Shown: piece after piece, positions 7,519 through 15,708 of the stretch
Position numbering within the stretch: position 1 is the first letter of the stretch
Layout: every line of letters starts with the position of its first letter
Assembly (NCBI GenBank): GCA_937996605.1
Contig: CALKVB010000561.1
Span: 1 to 26,216 of the forward strand
DNA length: 26,216 bases
Origin: an uncultured Oxalobacteraceae bacterium
GTDB taxonomy: Bacteria; Pseudomonadota; Gammaproteobacteria; Burkholderiales; Burkholderiaceae_D
Direction of reading: 5' to 3'
Position numbers and translations under genes: made by a program
Notes under the pieces: model-generated
Seen by the model: the letters and a program-made list of their open reading frames with translations, nothing else
What the model was told of the DNA's origin: nothing
The model's database searches: none

Positions 7519-8556
7519 ATGAATAAGAAAGCATTAGTCACTGGTATTACTGGACAAGACGGCGCCTATTTGGCCCAACTTCTTTTGGAGAAGGGCTATA
7601 CCGTGTATGGTACCTATCGCCGCACCAGTTCCGTGAACTTCTGGCGTATTGAAGAATTAGGTATTCAAAATCATCCACAACTGCATTTGGTCGAATATGA
7701 TCTCACCGATTTGTCCTCGAGTGTACGATTAATCCAATCGACGCAGGTGGATGAGGTTTATAACCTTGCCGCACAAAGTTTTGTGGGTGTTTCCTTTGAG
7801 CAGCCAGTCACCACGACAGAAATCACTGGCTTGGGTGCTTTGAATTTGCTCGAAGCAATACGTGTGGTAAATCCGAAGATTCGCTTTTACCAAGCGTCGA
7901 CTTCAGAGATGTTCGGCAAAGTACAGGCAGTTCCACAAGTTGAGACAACGCCGTTTTATCCGCGTAGCCCGTATGGTGTGGCTAAACTGTACGCGCACTG
8001 GATGACGATCAATTATCGTGAGTCTTATGGTATTTTTGCTTGCAGTGGTATCTTGTTCAATCATGAGTCTCCATTGCGTGGTCGTGAGTTTGTCACACGT
8101 AAAATTACCGATTCGGTTGCCAAAATTAAGTTGGGGAAATTGGATTGCCTAGAACTTGGCAACATGGACGCCAAACGTGATTGGGGCTTTGCAAAAGAAT
8201 ACGTTGAAGGTATGTGGCGTATGTTGCAAGCGGATGTGCCAGATACTTTCGTTCTCGCGACCAATCGTACCGAAACAGTTCGTGACTTTGTCACCATGGC
8301 GTTTAAAGCGGCGGACTTCCAATTGAAGTGGGAAGGTACTGCTGAAAACGAGATTGCACGTTGTACCGAGAGCGGTAAAGTATTAGTGAAGGTGAATCCT
8401 AAATTTTATCGTCCAGCGGAAGTCGAGTTGTTGATTGGTAATCCACAAAAAGCCAAAGATGTTCTAGGCTGGGAACCCAGCACGACTTTAGAACAACTTT
8501 GCCAAATGATGGTGACCGCAGATATTCAGCGAAATACGCATGGCAATTCCTTCTAA
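7519..8556 (+). CDS. gmd: GDP-mannose 4,6-dehydratase
   Basis: Gmd converts GDP-D-mannose to GDP-4-dehydro-6-deoxy-D-mannose using bound NADP(H), the first step toward GDP-rhamnose, GDP-fucose or GDP-perosamine. The 345-residue protein is an extended SDR: the cofactor motif GITGQDG lies at residues 9-15, the TSEMFG block precedes the catalytic pair Tyr152-x3-Lys156 in SPYGVAK, and the family-specific LFNHESPLRG and GNMDAKRDWG blocks follow. A GAAAGG Shine-Dalgarno sequence sits about 7 nt before the ATG. It is the first gene of the gmd-rmd-GT-GT operon, and its end overlaps rmd by 17 bp. The substrate is supplied by ManC, encoded 5 kb downstream. A CRP-type site lies in its upstream region. 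Confidence 0.97.
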   Translation: MNKKALVTGITGQDGAYLAQLLLEKGYTVYGTYRRTSSVNFWRIEELGIQNHPQLHLVEYDLTDLSSSVRLIQSTQVDEVYNLAAQSFVGVSFEQPVTTTEITGLGALNLLEAIRVVNPKIRFYQASTSEMFGKVQAVPQVETTPFYPRSPYGVAKLYAHWMTINYRESYGIFACSGILFNHESPLRGREFVTRKITDSVAKIKLGKLDCLELGNMDAKRDWGFAKEYVEGMWRMLQADVPDTFVLATNRTETVRDFVTMAFKAADFQLKWEGTAENEIARCTESGKVLVKVNPKFYRPAEVELLIGNPQKAKDVLGWEPSTTLEQLCQMMVTADIQRNTHGNSF

Positions 8557-9514
8557 ACATATGCGCCCACGCGCGCTAATTACAGGTCTGCGAGGATTCA
8601 CAGGCGAGTATTTAGCGCGCGAGTTGGAAGCATGTGGCTACCAAGTATTTGGAACTGCTTATGGCAATGAACCGCTAGGAGAGGGCGTTTATTACGTCGA
8701 CTTATGCGATCCGCATGCCTTGCAGGCAGTGGTGAACGAAGTGCAGCCAGATATTGTTGCACATCTTGCGGCTATCTCATTTGTAGCACATGGCAATATC
8801 GAAGACATTTATCGTATTAACGTGGTTGGTACGCGTAACCTGCTTGAGGCCTTGGCAAAATTAGAGTCCCCTCCGCAATCAGTTTTAGTGGCAAGTAGTG
8901 CCAACATTTACGGTAATTCAAGCGCTGGCGTCATTGAAGAAACAGAAGTGCCTATGCCTGCTAATGATTATGCAGTTAGCAAAATGGCGATGGAACACGT
9001 GGCTCGGTTATGGATGGATAAGCTCCCCATTTTTATAACCCGCCCATTTAATTATACGGGGTTGGGACAATCTGAGAATTTCCTATTGCCGAAAATTGTG
9101 AGCCATTTTAAACGTGGTGCTAAGCAGATTGAGTTAGGAAATCTAGACGTCGCGCGTGATTTTTCGGATGTTCGTTTTGTCGTCCGTGCTTATCGAGAGT
9201 TATTGCAACTGGCACCGCGTGGAGAGACCTTTAACATCTGTTCTGGTAAGGACTATACCTTGCGCGAGGTAATAGCGATCGTAGAGGACTTAGCCGGTTA
9301 TCGTATCGACGTGAAAGTTAATCCAGCATTTGTGCGGGCGAATGAAGTACGTAAGTTAGTTGGTAATCCACGAAAATTGGCGGCTACCGTCGGTGTATTA
9401 CCCACTATTTCGCTACATGACACGCTCGCGTGGATGTTAGGTGATCAGGCTAGGAAACTAGCGTCGAACGATACAAGGCCTAAAAAGATTGAGGCGCTTG
9501 AGGTTCTGGGGTGA
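8540..9514 (+). CDS. rmd: GDP-4-dehydro-6-deoxy-D-mannose reductase (GDP-D-rhamnose synthase)
   Basis: Rmd reduces the Gmd product at C4 to GDP-D-rhamnose. The 324-residue extended SDR has the cofactor motif TGLRGFTG near residues 15-22, SSANIYG, and the catalytic Tyr144-x3-Lys148 in NDYAVSK. The RPFNYTGLGQ block and FVRANEV segment are typical of Rmd rather than of GDP-fucose synthase (GMER), which would also epimerise; this makes D-rhamnose the likely product. Direct coupling to Gmd and the A-band-like gene set support that. Start choice is open: ATG 8540 overlaps gmd by 17 bp, and ATG 8561 (MRPRALITG) would leave a 4-bp gap; neither has a clear Shine-Dalgarno sequence. The stop overlaps the next gene's GTG start (GTGA). 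Confidence 0.92.
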   Translation: MAIPSKHMRPRALITGLRGFTGEYLARELEACGYQVFGTAYGNEPLGEGVYYVDLCDPHALQAVVNEVQPDIVAHLAAISFVAHGNIEDIYRINVVGTRNLLEALAKLESPPQSVLVASSANIYGNSSAGVIEETEVPMPANDYAVSKMAMEHVARLWMDKLPIFITRPFNYTGLGQSENFLLPKIVSHFKRGAKQIELGNLDVARDFSDVRFVVRAYRELLQLAPRGETFNICSGKDYTLREVIAIVEDLAGYRIDVKVNPAFVRANEVRKLVGNPRKLAATVGVLPTISLHDTLAWMLGDQARKLASNDTRPKKIEALEVLG

Positions 9515-10716
9515 ATGTCGTTTTATCGATAGAAGCTGTTCGTCCGCCTTTAGCTGGAATTGGTCGTTATGTTTGGGAGTTGGCCACCCGTTTGCCGCGC
9601 CATCAAGAAGTCGAAACTTTGCGATTTATCTCTGATGGATTGTGGCGCGCCTTACCCGATTTATCCCTCGCAATGAACGCTTCGAACGCTTCGAACGCTT
9701 CAATCCCAGCCGCAAACTCTATATCAACAGCTAATCACAGTTTCGATTGGCGTCACTTATTGGGTAAAAATCCTTTGGTATCGCGTCTGTATGGCGCAGT
9801 GATGCCGCGGTTGGCTGCTTTTCAAATTAATCGTCTGCGCGATACTGTATTTCACGGACCAAATTTTTTTGTGCCAAATGTAGACTTACCTACAGTTGTG
9901 ACGATTCACGATTTGTCTGCTTATTATCCTAGCGATTGGCATCCTCAAACGCGGATTGATCGTATGCGAAGTTTGATTCCGCATGCGGTTAATCGGGCGT
10001 CAATGGTGTTGACTGACTCCTTCGCTACAAAGCAAGAGCTCCTGCAAGAATTTAACTTACCGGTAGATAAAGTACAGGCTATTCCTTTAGGTGTTGATCC
10101 GGTGTATCATCCGCGGCCCATTTCTGATTTAGTTGATGTACTGGGACAATATGGGCTGCAAGCGCAAGCTTACAGTTTATTCGTTTCGACCATAGAGCCC
10201 CGAAAAAATATCGCTAACTTGATCTCGGCCTATGAACAACTTCCACTAGCGATGCGCCAACGTTGGCCCTTGGTCTTGGTTGGTGGGCAGGGGTGGAATA
10301 GTAAAGAAATTCATGCCCGAATCGAGAGGGCGGCTGCACAATCTTGGCTCAAATATTTGGGCTATGTGCCGCAGGCACATCTGCCGCTGTTGTACGCTGG
10401 CGCTAGATTATTTACCTATCCTTCTTTATATGAAGGTTTTGGTCTACCGATCGCGGAGGCAATGGCAAGTGGCGTACCTGTTTTAACCTCGAATTGCTCT
10501 TCGATGCCTGAGGTTGCTGGCTCTGCTGCTTTGTTGGTTGAGCCTAAGAATGTTGATGAAATATGCATCAAGCTTGAACAGGGTTTGAACGATGATCAAT
10601 GGCGTAGTGTGGCTATTTCTCGTGGGTTAGAGCGTGCAACTCAGTTAAGCTGGGAGGCCTGTGTTGATAAAACGCTGTTAGCCTATAAAATGGCGAAGTC
10701 ACGAGCAGAAAAATAA
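9511..10716 (+). CDS. GT4 glycosyltransferase, WbpY/WbdB-like (D-rhamnosyl- or mannosyltransferase)
   Basis: A 401-residue GT-B enzyme expected to add D-rhamnose or mannose from a GDP-sugar to the growing polysaccharide on the inner face of the inner membrane. It starts at GTG 9511, which overlaps the rmd stop as GTGA and has GAGG 7 nt upstream. The acceptor-side PPLAGIGRYVWEL loop is near residue 13, and the donor-site pair Glu308-x7-Glu316 is intact in EGFGLPIAEAM. STIEPRKNI is a typical GT4 segment. Neighbours and length recall P. aeruginosa WbpY in the A-band locus. A 9-bp unit repeated three times gives NASNASNAS near residues 56-64, a low-complexity insert in a variable loop. The exact linkage cannot be read from sequence. 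Confidence 0.88.
   Translation: MNVVLSIEAVRPPLAGIGRYVWELATRLPRHQEVETLRFISDGLWRALPDLSLAMNASNASNASIPAANSISTANHSFDWRHLLGKNPLVSRLYGAVMPRLAAFQINRLRDTVFHGPNFFVPNVDLPTVVTIHDLSAYYPSDWHPQTRIDRMRSLIPHAVNRASMVLTDSFATKQELLQEFNLPVDKVQAIPLGVDPVYHPRPISDLVDVLGQYGLQAQAYSLFVSTIEPRKNIANLISAYEQLPLAMRQRWPLVLVGGQGWNSKEIHARIERAAAQSWLKYLGYVPQAHLPLLYAGARLFTYPSLYEGFGLPIAEAMASGVPVLTSNCSSMPEVAGSAALLVEPKNVDEICIKLEQGLNDDQWRSVAISRGLERATQLSWEACVDKTLLAYKMAKSRAEK
9676..9701 (+). repeat. 9-bp tandem repeat, three copies, inside a GT4 gene
   Basis: AACGCTTCG occurs at 9676-9684 and 9685-9693, with a third copy at 9694-9701 lacking the last base match. It encodes Asn-Ala-Ser three times. The unit is a multiple of three, so copy-number change would alter loop length and not the frame. 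Confidence 0.9.
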
Positions 10717-10718
10717 AG

Positions 10719-11828
10719 ATGAAGGTCTTACACTTTTACCGCACATATTACCCTGATAGTTTTGGTGGGGTCGAGCAAGTCATTCGACAGATGGTGGCGG
10801 GTTCTGTACGTCTTGGTATTGATGCCGAGATACTGACACTTACGCGCGACACAAAAAATTGTGAAATCGAGTATGAAGGGCGCAAGGTACACCGTGCGCC
10901 ACTCGATTTTGAAATTGCCTCTACTGGTTTTTCGTGGTCCGCTTTAAGTCGTTTTAAACAATTAGCCGCGCAAGCAGATTTGGTGCATTATCATTTTCCA
11001 TGGCCGTTTATGGACCTTGCCCATTTCGCGTGTAGCATCAAAAAACCGAGTGTAGTGACCTACCATTCGGATATTGTTCGACAAAAGTATTTATTAAAAC
11101 TGTATCAACCACTGCAGAATCAGTTTCTCAATTGCGTAGATCGTATTGTTGCGACTTCACCCAATTATTTGGCGACGAGCCCAACTCTAGCCAAATATCG
11201 CGATAAAACTGAAATTATTACCTACGGTCTTGATCGAAGTATTTACCCACGGCCTGTAAAAGAAGATTTGGATCGGTGGCGCCAGCGCTTTCCTCAGCCT
11301 TTCTTTTTATTTGTTGGTATGCTGCGGTATTACAAGGGGCTACATGTGCTGCTTGACGCGGTGGCAGGCACTGAATTGCCTGTGGTAATCCTCGGTGATG
11401 GTCCAGTAGAGCAAGAATTAAAGCAACAAGCACATGCGCTCAACCTTAAGCATGTGCACTTCTTGGGTGCATTACCTGAGAACGATAAAGTCGCCTTATT
11501 GAGCCTGAGCCACGCGCTGGCTTTCCCTTCTCATTTACGTTCTGAAGCGTTTGGAATCACTTTGCTAGAAGCAGCAATGTTTGGTAAGCCTATGGTCTCA
11601 TGCGAGATTGGCACCGGCACGTCCTATGTCAATCTGGATCAGCACACGGGCATTGTAGTGCCCGCCAATAATGCGCAGGCGTTTCGGGACGCGATGCAGC
11701 GTTTGTTAGCAGATCCTGCATTAGCCGCCACCATGGGGAAAAATGCTGCAGCACGCTACGAAGAACTTTTTACAGCAGAGCGTATGGCATCGCGCTATCA
11801 AGCGCTTTATCAGCAACTTGTGAAGTAA
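10719..11828 (+). CDS. GT4 glycosyltransferase, WbpZ/WbdC-like
   Basis: A 369-residue GT-B transferase. The start MKVLHFYRTYYPDS followed by GGVEQVI is the signature N-terminus of the WbpZ/WbdC group, which adds an early D-rhamnose or mannose residue to the lipid-linked primer in A-band and O9a polysaccharide synthesis. The donor-site E-x7-E is intact: Glu276 and Glu284 in SEAFGITLLEA. The FVGMLRYYKG segment and ILGDGP are further GT4 signs. It starts 2 nt after the preceding glycosyltransferase gene's stop, so it is in the same operon and is its last gene. It ends only 10 bp from the converging wzt gene, with no terminator hairpin visible between. GDP-mannose or GDP-rhamnose as donor is inferred from context. 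Confidence 0.9.
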   Translation: MKVLHFYRTYYPDSFGGVEQVIRQMVAGSVRLGIDAEILTLTRDTKNCEIEYEGRKVHRAPLDFEIASTGFSWSALSRFKQLAAQADLVHYHFPWPFMDLAHFACSIKKPSVVTYHSDIVRQKYLLKLYQPLQNQFLNCVDRIVATSPNYLATSPTLAKYRDKTEIITYGLDRSIYPRPVKEDLDRWRQRFPQPFFLFVGMLRYYKGLHVLLDAVAGTELPVVILGDGPVEQELKQQAHALNLKHVHFLGALPENDKVALLSLSHALAFPSHLRSEAFGITLLEAAMFGKPMVSCEIGTGTSYVNLDQHTGIVVPANNAQAFRDAMQRLLADPALAATMGKNAAARYEELFTAERMASRYQALYQQLVK

Positions 11829-11838
11829 GTCGCTGATC

Positions 11839-13125
11839 TCATTTTGGATTTATTTTTGTATTTGTTTTTTCAACTGCGACTTCAAATGAATGTGGCAACC
11901 ATTGGCTACCAATGAAGATATTTTTGTCGACATTAATCACGTCAAAAACCAATAAGTTGTCTGACCATTCAAAGTTTTGATCAAGGTGAGATTCGCCTCG
12001 GGTAAGTGCTGTTGTGACTGAATATGATCCTGGTCCTAAGCGGCACTCGAATGGCAGGGTATAGCGTAAGCGATCACCAGACTCCAAATCAGTTTGTATT
12101 GCTTTGGTATGAAAGGTATTGGAGCCCCAAATTACACTACCTTGCTTATCACGTATCATCATGCCGAGCACTAACTCGGGTATCGCACCATTGACCTGTA
12201 CTTCACAACTCAAATGGAGCTTCTGTCCAACTTGAGCAGCAGCGACTTCTTCTTTGGTTTCTGCATCATGCAGTGCAAGTTTTGTGACGATTGCTGTACC
12301 CGAACCAGAGCGAGTTTTTAGCCAGCCCTGTTCGTCACGTTTTTGCTCAATCGCGAGTTTTTCGTTTTCTTTTTGCGCGATCATTGCATTGTAGTAGTCC
12401 ACAACTTCGTCGGGCGCGCCTTGCTTTAAGATCTGCCCTTTGTCGATTAAGATTACGTGATCGCAAATAGCTCGCACATCTCCCATACCATGGGTGACCA
12501 AGATAATCGAAGTGCCCTGTTCTTTAAATTGCTTAATGCGTTCGAAACTACGATGTTGGAAATAGCTATCACCAACCGATAAGATTTCATCGACAATTAA
12601 CACATCGGGGCGCACAGCGGTGGCCACCGCGAACGCTAAGCGTGCCTGCATGCCACTAGAATAAACGCGCAGCGGCATTTCAAAAAACTCACCAATCTCA
12701 GCGAAGGCTTCAATCTCTGGCATTAAAACATCAAGCTGTGTTTGACTAAGGCCCATCAAGCCGCCTGCCATATAGGCATTTTGTCGCCCCGTAAATTCAG
12801 GATTAAAACCCAGCCCTAGTTCAAGCATGGCGCTGATCGTTCCGCTGACTTCGATCGTACCTACCGTGGGACGTACGGTACCAGTAATCATCTTCAGTAA
12901 GGTGCTTTTGCCAGCACCGTTTTGCCCGATGATGGCAACTGCTTGACCACTTTGCACCGTAAAGCTGATGTCTCTGTTTGCCCAATATTCGCTTTTTGCT
13001 GTCGTGGCAAAACCTGCCCAGTGTTTGAGACGTGCGAAACTACTCTCAAACTTCGCATAGCATTTACCAACACCTTCAACATGGAGTATGGTTTTATTTT
13101 GGGTAGAGGAATCCTGCGAGCTCAT
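11839..13125 (-). CDS. wzt: ABC transporter ATP-binding protein Wzt with C-terminal glycan-recognition domain
   Basis: Wzt is the ATPase of the O-polysaccharide ABC exporter; with Wzm it moves lipid-linked glycan across the inner membrane. I start it at ATG 13125 (428 residues), which overlaps the wzm stop as ATGA; the longer frame reaching 13197 would run well into wzm. Walker A GQNGAGKST is at residues 67-75. The ABC signature region YSSGMQARLAFA, Walker B VLIVDE and the H-loop THG are all present. The residues after about 280 form an extra domain of the Wzt-C type (beta-sandwich), with the WSDNLLVFDV block. In E. coli O9a that domain binds the capped chain end and couples termination to export, so a chain-end modification is expected here. 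Confidence 0.95.
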   Translation of the reverse strand: MSSQDSSTQNKTILHVEGVGKCYAKFESSFARLKHWAGFATTAKSEYWANRDISFTVQSGQAVAIIGQNGAGKSTLLKMITGTVRPTVGTIEVSGTISAMLELGLGFNPEFTGRQNAYMAGGLMGLSQTQLDVLMPEIEAFAEIGEFFEMPLRVYSSGMQARLAFAVATAVRPDVLIVDEILSVGDSYFQHRSFERIKQFKEQGTSIILVTHGMGDVRAICDHVILIDKGQILKQGAPDEVVDYYNAMIAQKENEKLAIEQKRDEQGWLKTRSGSGTAIVTKLALHDAETKEEVAAAQVGQKLHLSCEVQVNGAIPELVLGMMIRDKQGSVIWGSNTFHTKAIQTDLESGDRLRYTLPFECRLGPGSYSVTTALTRGESHLDQNFEWSDNLLVFDVINVDKNIFIGSQWLPHSFEVAVEKTNTKINPK

Positions 13126-13916
13126 AAAGCATCCACCAAATCCGCGCTGGCACGTCGGAATATCCAGAACGAAAAAAGAAACAAACTTGTGACACAAATG
13201 AAGGGAATTAGCAGGCTAGCCCAATCGGGAAACTTTCCATACAACAGCGCATCTTGATAAATCTTAACCAAGCCCGCCATTGGATTAACTTCCGCTAAAA
13301 AACGAAATTGTTTCGGTAGGCTTTCTGCAGTGTACACAACTGGCGTTAACCAAAACCACAATTGCATGACGATGCCTAAAACCTGGCCAACATCGCGTGA
13401 GAAAACATTCAGGAGCCCTAGTAAGATACCAAGACCAAATCCGAACATGATGATCAACGCCATCCCTATTGGCAAACTTAACCATGCTAGTTGCGGAGCG
13501 TTTCCTAAGAAGAGAAACACTGCGCTAGTGGCGATCAATAGCAAAATATGATTGATGATCGCGCTGCCACCCACAATCATCGGTAAGCATAAGCGAGGAA
13601 AGGCGATTTTTTTCAGCGTGTTCGAATAATCGATGAACACAGTGGTACAGCGCGTAACGATTTCAGCAAACAAACCCCATGCGGCGGTGCCGGCCATCAG
13701 ATAAATTGGGTAGTCGGCTTTATTGGTGCTGTTGGGCAAACGAGCACCGAGAAACTCCGACAGTACAATCGCAAAGATAGTTGCTTGTGCGAGTGGATTG
13801 AGGATCATCCAAAGTGCGCCAAGCTTGCTGCGGGCGAAGCGACCACGGAACTCGGCTTTGATCGACGACAGCATAAAATGCCGGAAACGCCATAAGGAAA
13901 GAAGTAATGCTTTCAA
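13122..13916 (-). CDS. wzm: ABC-2 type polysaccharide export permease Wzm
   Basis: The membrane half of the O-polysaccharide ABC exporter. It has 264 residues, with an N-terminal interface segment SSIKAEFRGRFARSKLG followed by LGALWMILNPLAQ, the hallmark of ABC-2 polysaccharide permeases, and about six hydrophobic membrane segments ending in FWIFRRAS. Its stop overlaps the wzt start by 4 bp, and its start lies 17 bp after the manC stop, so manC-wzm-wzt form one leftward operon. It presumably exports the polymer built by the transferases encoded on both sides. The ABC-dependent route explains why no wzx or wzy gene is present. Confidence 0.95.
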   Translation of the reverse strand: MKALLLSLWRFRHFMLSSIKAEFRGRFARSKLGALWMILNPLAQATIFAIVLSEFLGARLPNSTNKADYPIYLMAGTAAWGLFAEIVTRCTTVFIDYSNTLKKIAFPRLCLPMIVGGSAIINHILLLIATSAVFLFLGNAPQLAWLSLPIGMALIIMFGFGLGILLGLLNVFSRDVGQVLGIVMQLWFWLTPVVYTAESLPKQFRFLAEVNPMAGLVKIYQDALLYGKFPDWASLLIPFICVTSLFLFSFWIFRRASADLVDAL

Positions 13917-13933
13917 TCAAATTCCTAAAAGAT

Positions 13934-15445
13934 TCAGGCGAGTTTGCGCTGCTCGGTTGAGCAGTTTTCGTGGCGACCACTCTCGTGGCGACCACTTTCG
14001 TGGCGACCATAAATATCGCCGAAACGTACGATATCGTCTTCGCCCAAGTAGGTACCCGATTGCACTTCGATGACTTCAAGATCCACCGTGCCAGGATTTT
14101 CCAAGCGATGTTTTGCGCCGATGGGAATATAAGTGGATTCGTTGGCCTTTAGCGTCATGACTTCATCACCCCGTGTGACACGAGCAGTGCCCGTTACCAC
14201 GATCCAATGTTCTGCACGATGTTGATGCATCTGCATCGATAAGCTACCGCCGGGTTTTACTACGATACGCTTGACTTGAAAGTGTTCACCGCGATCTACC
14301 GAATCGTAGTGTCCCCATGGGCGATACACTTTACGATGATTGTCGGTTTGCGCGTAATTTTGATCTTTCAAACGGGTGATAACGCGTTTGATATTGCTCG
14401 TGTTGGCTTTGTTTGTCACTAAAACCGCATCGGGCGTTTCTACAACGATGACATCGTCTAAGCCCAAGCAGGCAACTAAGCGGCTGTCTGACAGCAACAG
14501 GCAATTGCGAGAATCTTCTACAATAACATCGCCGCGTAGAGAGTTACCCTCACTGTCTTTATCGGAGACCTCCCACACGGCATCCCAAGCTCCCACATCA
14601 GACCAGCCAGCGTCAAACGGCACCACGCAGGCACTAATATTGAGTTGCGGTGCTCCCGCTAATTTTTCCATGACCGCATAATCAATCGAATCGGATGGGC
14701 AAGCACTGAAATGATCTTTATGGATACGCACAAAATCGATATCGATATTGGCATTATCAATCGATGACTTACACGCTGCATACATCTCCGGATTGAAGTG
14801 TTGAATCGCTTTGAGCCAAACACTTGCACGCATCATAAAGATGCCACTGTTCCACACGTAGTTGCCGCTGTCGAGGTAAGTTTGGGCAAGGCTCGCCGAA
14901 GGTTTCTCAACAAAACTACGCAGTTCGACCGCGTCGCTGTCTGTCAGCTTATTGCCAATTTCGATATAGCCATAACCTGTGTTGGGATGGTTGGGGACGA
15001 TACCGAACGTCACCATCGCTCCTTTCATCGCTTGCGGTAGACCTGCTGCGACGGCTTGATGAAATTTCCTTGTGTCAGAAATATTATGATCGGCGGGCAT
15101 AATGAGCAATACACTGTCCTCGCCTTTTTCAGTTGCTGAGAGTGCGGCCAAGCATACCGCGGGTGCGGTATTGCGACCGACAGGCTCAAGTAATAAAGTG
15201 CAATTGTCGAATCCTACGGTTTGTAGTTGCTCCGCCGTAATAAAACGATATTCCTCGTTGCAGACTACAATCAATTTGTCGCTGACTGCCATCTCTCCAT
15301 GAAAGCTTCGCACACGAGACGCCGTTGCTTGTAGCATCGTTTCATCGTTGAACAGCGATAGCAATTGTTTAGGATGTTTTTCGCGGGAAAGTGGCCACAA
15401 ACGAGTGCCAGAACCACCCGAGAGAATGACGGGTTGAAGTAACAT
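13934..15445 (-). CDS. manC: Mannose-1-phosphate guanylyltransferase / mannose-6-phosphate isomerase (ManC/WbpW type)
   Basis: A 503-residue two-domain cytoplasmic enzyme that makes GDP-mannose and usually also interconverts fructose-6-P and mannose-6-P. The N-terminal nucleotidyltransferase domain has the pyrophosphorylase signature LSGGSGTRLWPLSREKHPKQ (residues 8-27) and the FVEKPS block. The C-terminal cupin (type II PMI) domain has RPWGHYDS, QMHQHRAEHW with metal-ligand histidines, and PIGAKHRLENPG. It is slightly longer than the usual 470-480 residues because of a tail of three GRHE(S/N) repeats and a Cys-containing end. It is first in the manC-wzm-wzt operon and feeds Gmd. Phosphomannomutase is not in the window and must be encoded elsewhere. 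Confidence 0.95.
   Translation of the reverse strand: MLLQPVILSGGSGTRLWPLSREKHPKQLLSLFNDETMLQATASRVRSFHGEMAVSDKLIVVCNEEYRFITAEQLQTVGFDNCTLLLEPVGRNTAPAVCLAALSATEKGEDSVLLIMPADHNISDTRKFHQAVAAGLPQAMKGAMVTFGIVPNHPNTGYGYIEIGNKLTDSDAVELRSFVEKPSASLAQTYLDSGNYVWNSGIFMMRASVWLKAIQHFNPEMYAACKSSIDNANIDIDFVRIHKDHFSACPSDSIDYAVMEKLAGAPQLNISACVVPFDAGWSDVGAWDAVWEVSDKDSEGNSLRGDVIVEDSRNCLLLSDSRLVACLGLDDVIVVETPDAVLVTNKANTSNIKRVITRLKDQNYAQTDNHRKVYRPWGHYDSVDRGEHFQVKRIVVKPGGSLSMQMHQHRAEHWIVVTGTARVTRGDEVMTLKANESTYIPIGAKHRLENPGTVDLEVIEVQSGTYLGEDDIVRFGDIYGRHESGRHESGRHENCSTEQRKLA
13968..14010 (-). repeat. 15-bp tandem repeat, three copies, at the 3' end of manC
   Basis: The unit TCGTGGCGACCACT(C/T) occurs at 13968-13982 and 13983-13997, with a partial third copy at 13998-14010. 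In the manC frame it encodes Gly-Arg-His-Glu-Ser/Asn three times, beyond the conserved cupin domain. Copy-number change would stay in frame. Confidence 0.9.
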
Positions 15446-15483
15446 GAATTTCTTTCTGTTTTTCTTAACCGAGGTAGATAGTC

Positions 15484-15515
15484 AATTACCAAAAAAAGTA
15501 GTTTTCAAGGTAATT
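15484..15515. promoter_or_regulatory. Inverted repeat AATTACC-N18-GGTAATT upstream of manC
   Basis: A perfect 7-bp inverted repeat (15484-15490 and 15509-15515) separated by 18 bp lies 38 bp before the manC start codon, in the 263-bp gap between divergent manC and the methyltransferase gene. It could be an operator or leader-RNA hairpin for the manC operon. No clean -35/-10 pair was identified for manC. Confidence 0.25.
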
Positions 15516-15595
15516 TGGTGGAGCTATAAACGTCAGCAAAATCAAGGCTTCTAAAAGTCGCATATTGTACATCCAGAATGCATCGATACCGCTCG

Positions 15596-15620
15596 AAGTT
15601 TGTCCAAAGTTTGTATAAAT
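15596..15620 (+). promoter_or_regulatory. Direct repeat AAGTTTGT at 11-bp spacing next to a TATAAA hexamer
   Basis: AAGTTTGT occurs at 15596-15603 and again at 15607-15614, 11 bp apart (one helical turn), and the second copy runs into TATAAAT (15614-15620), a possible -10 element for the rightward methyltransferase operon about 90 bp downstream. No good -35 is seen. The arrangement could be a regulator site, but no partner is known. Confidence 0.3.
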
Positions 15621-15708
15621 ATGTCAATCTATAGAAGGAAAGGAAGCCTGATCATTTATACTCTGCGCTTTAGCGATAATCATCTAGCCATACGACTGTA
15701 TCAAAATT

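Noticed and set aside
9676..9701. Phase-variation switch by repeat slippage in the glycosyltransferase (and likewise at 13968 and 23327)
   Set aside because: The units are 9 or 15 bp, so gain or loss stays in frame and cannot switch the genes off.
13125..13197. Longer Wzt N-terminus starting at 13197
   Set aside because: It would overlap wzm by more than 70 bp, and the extra residues are not family-like; the ATGA overlap at 13125 is typical of coupled genes.
13968..14010. Short CRISPR-like array
   Set aside because: Tandem 15-bp units without spacers, inside a coding gene, and no cas genes nearby.
15271..15492. Leftward 73-codon open frame overlapping the start of manC
   Set aside because: It overlaps the well-supported manC start in another frame and shows no family features.
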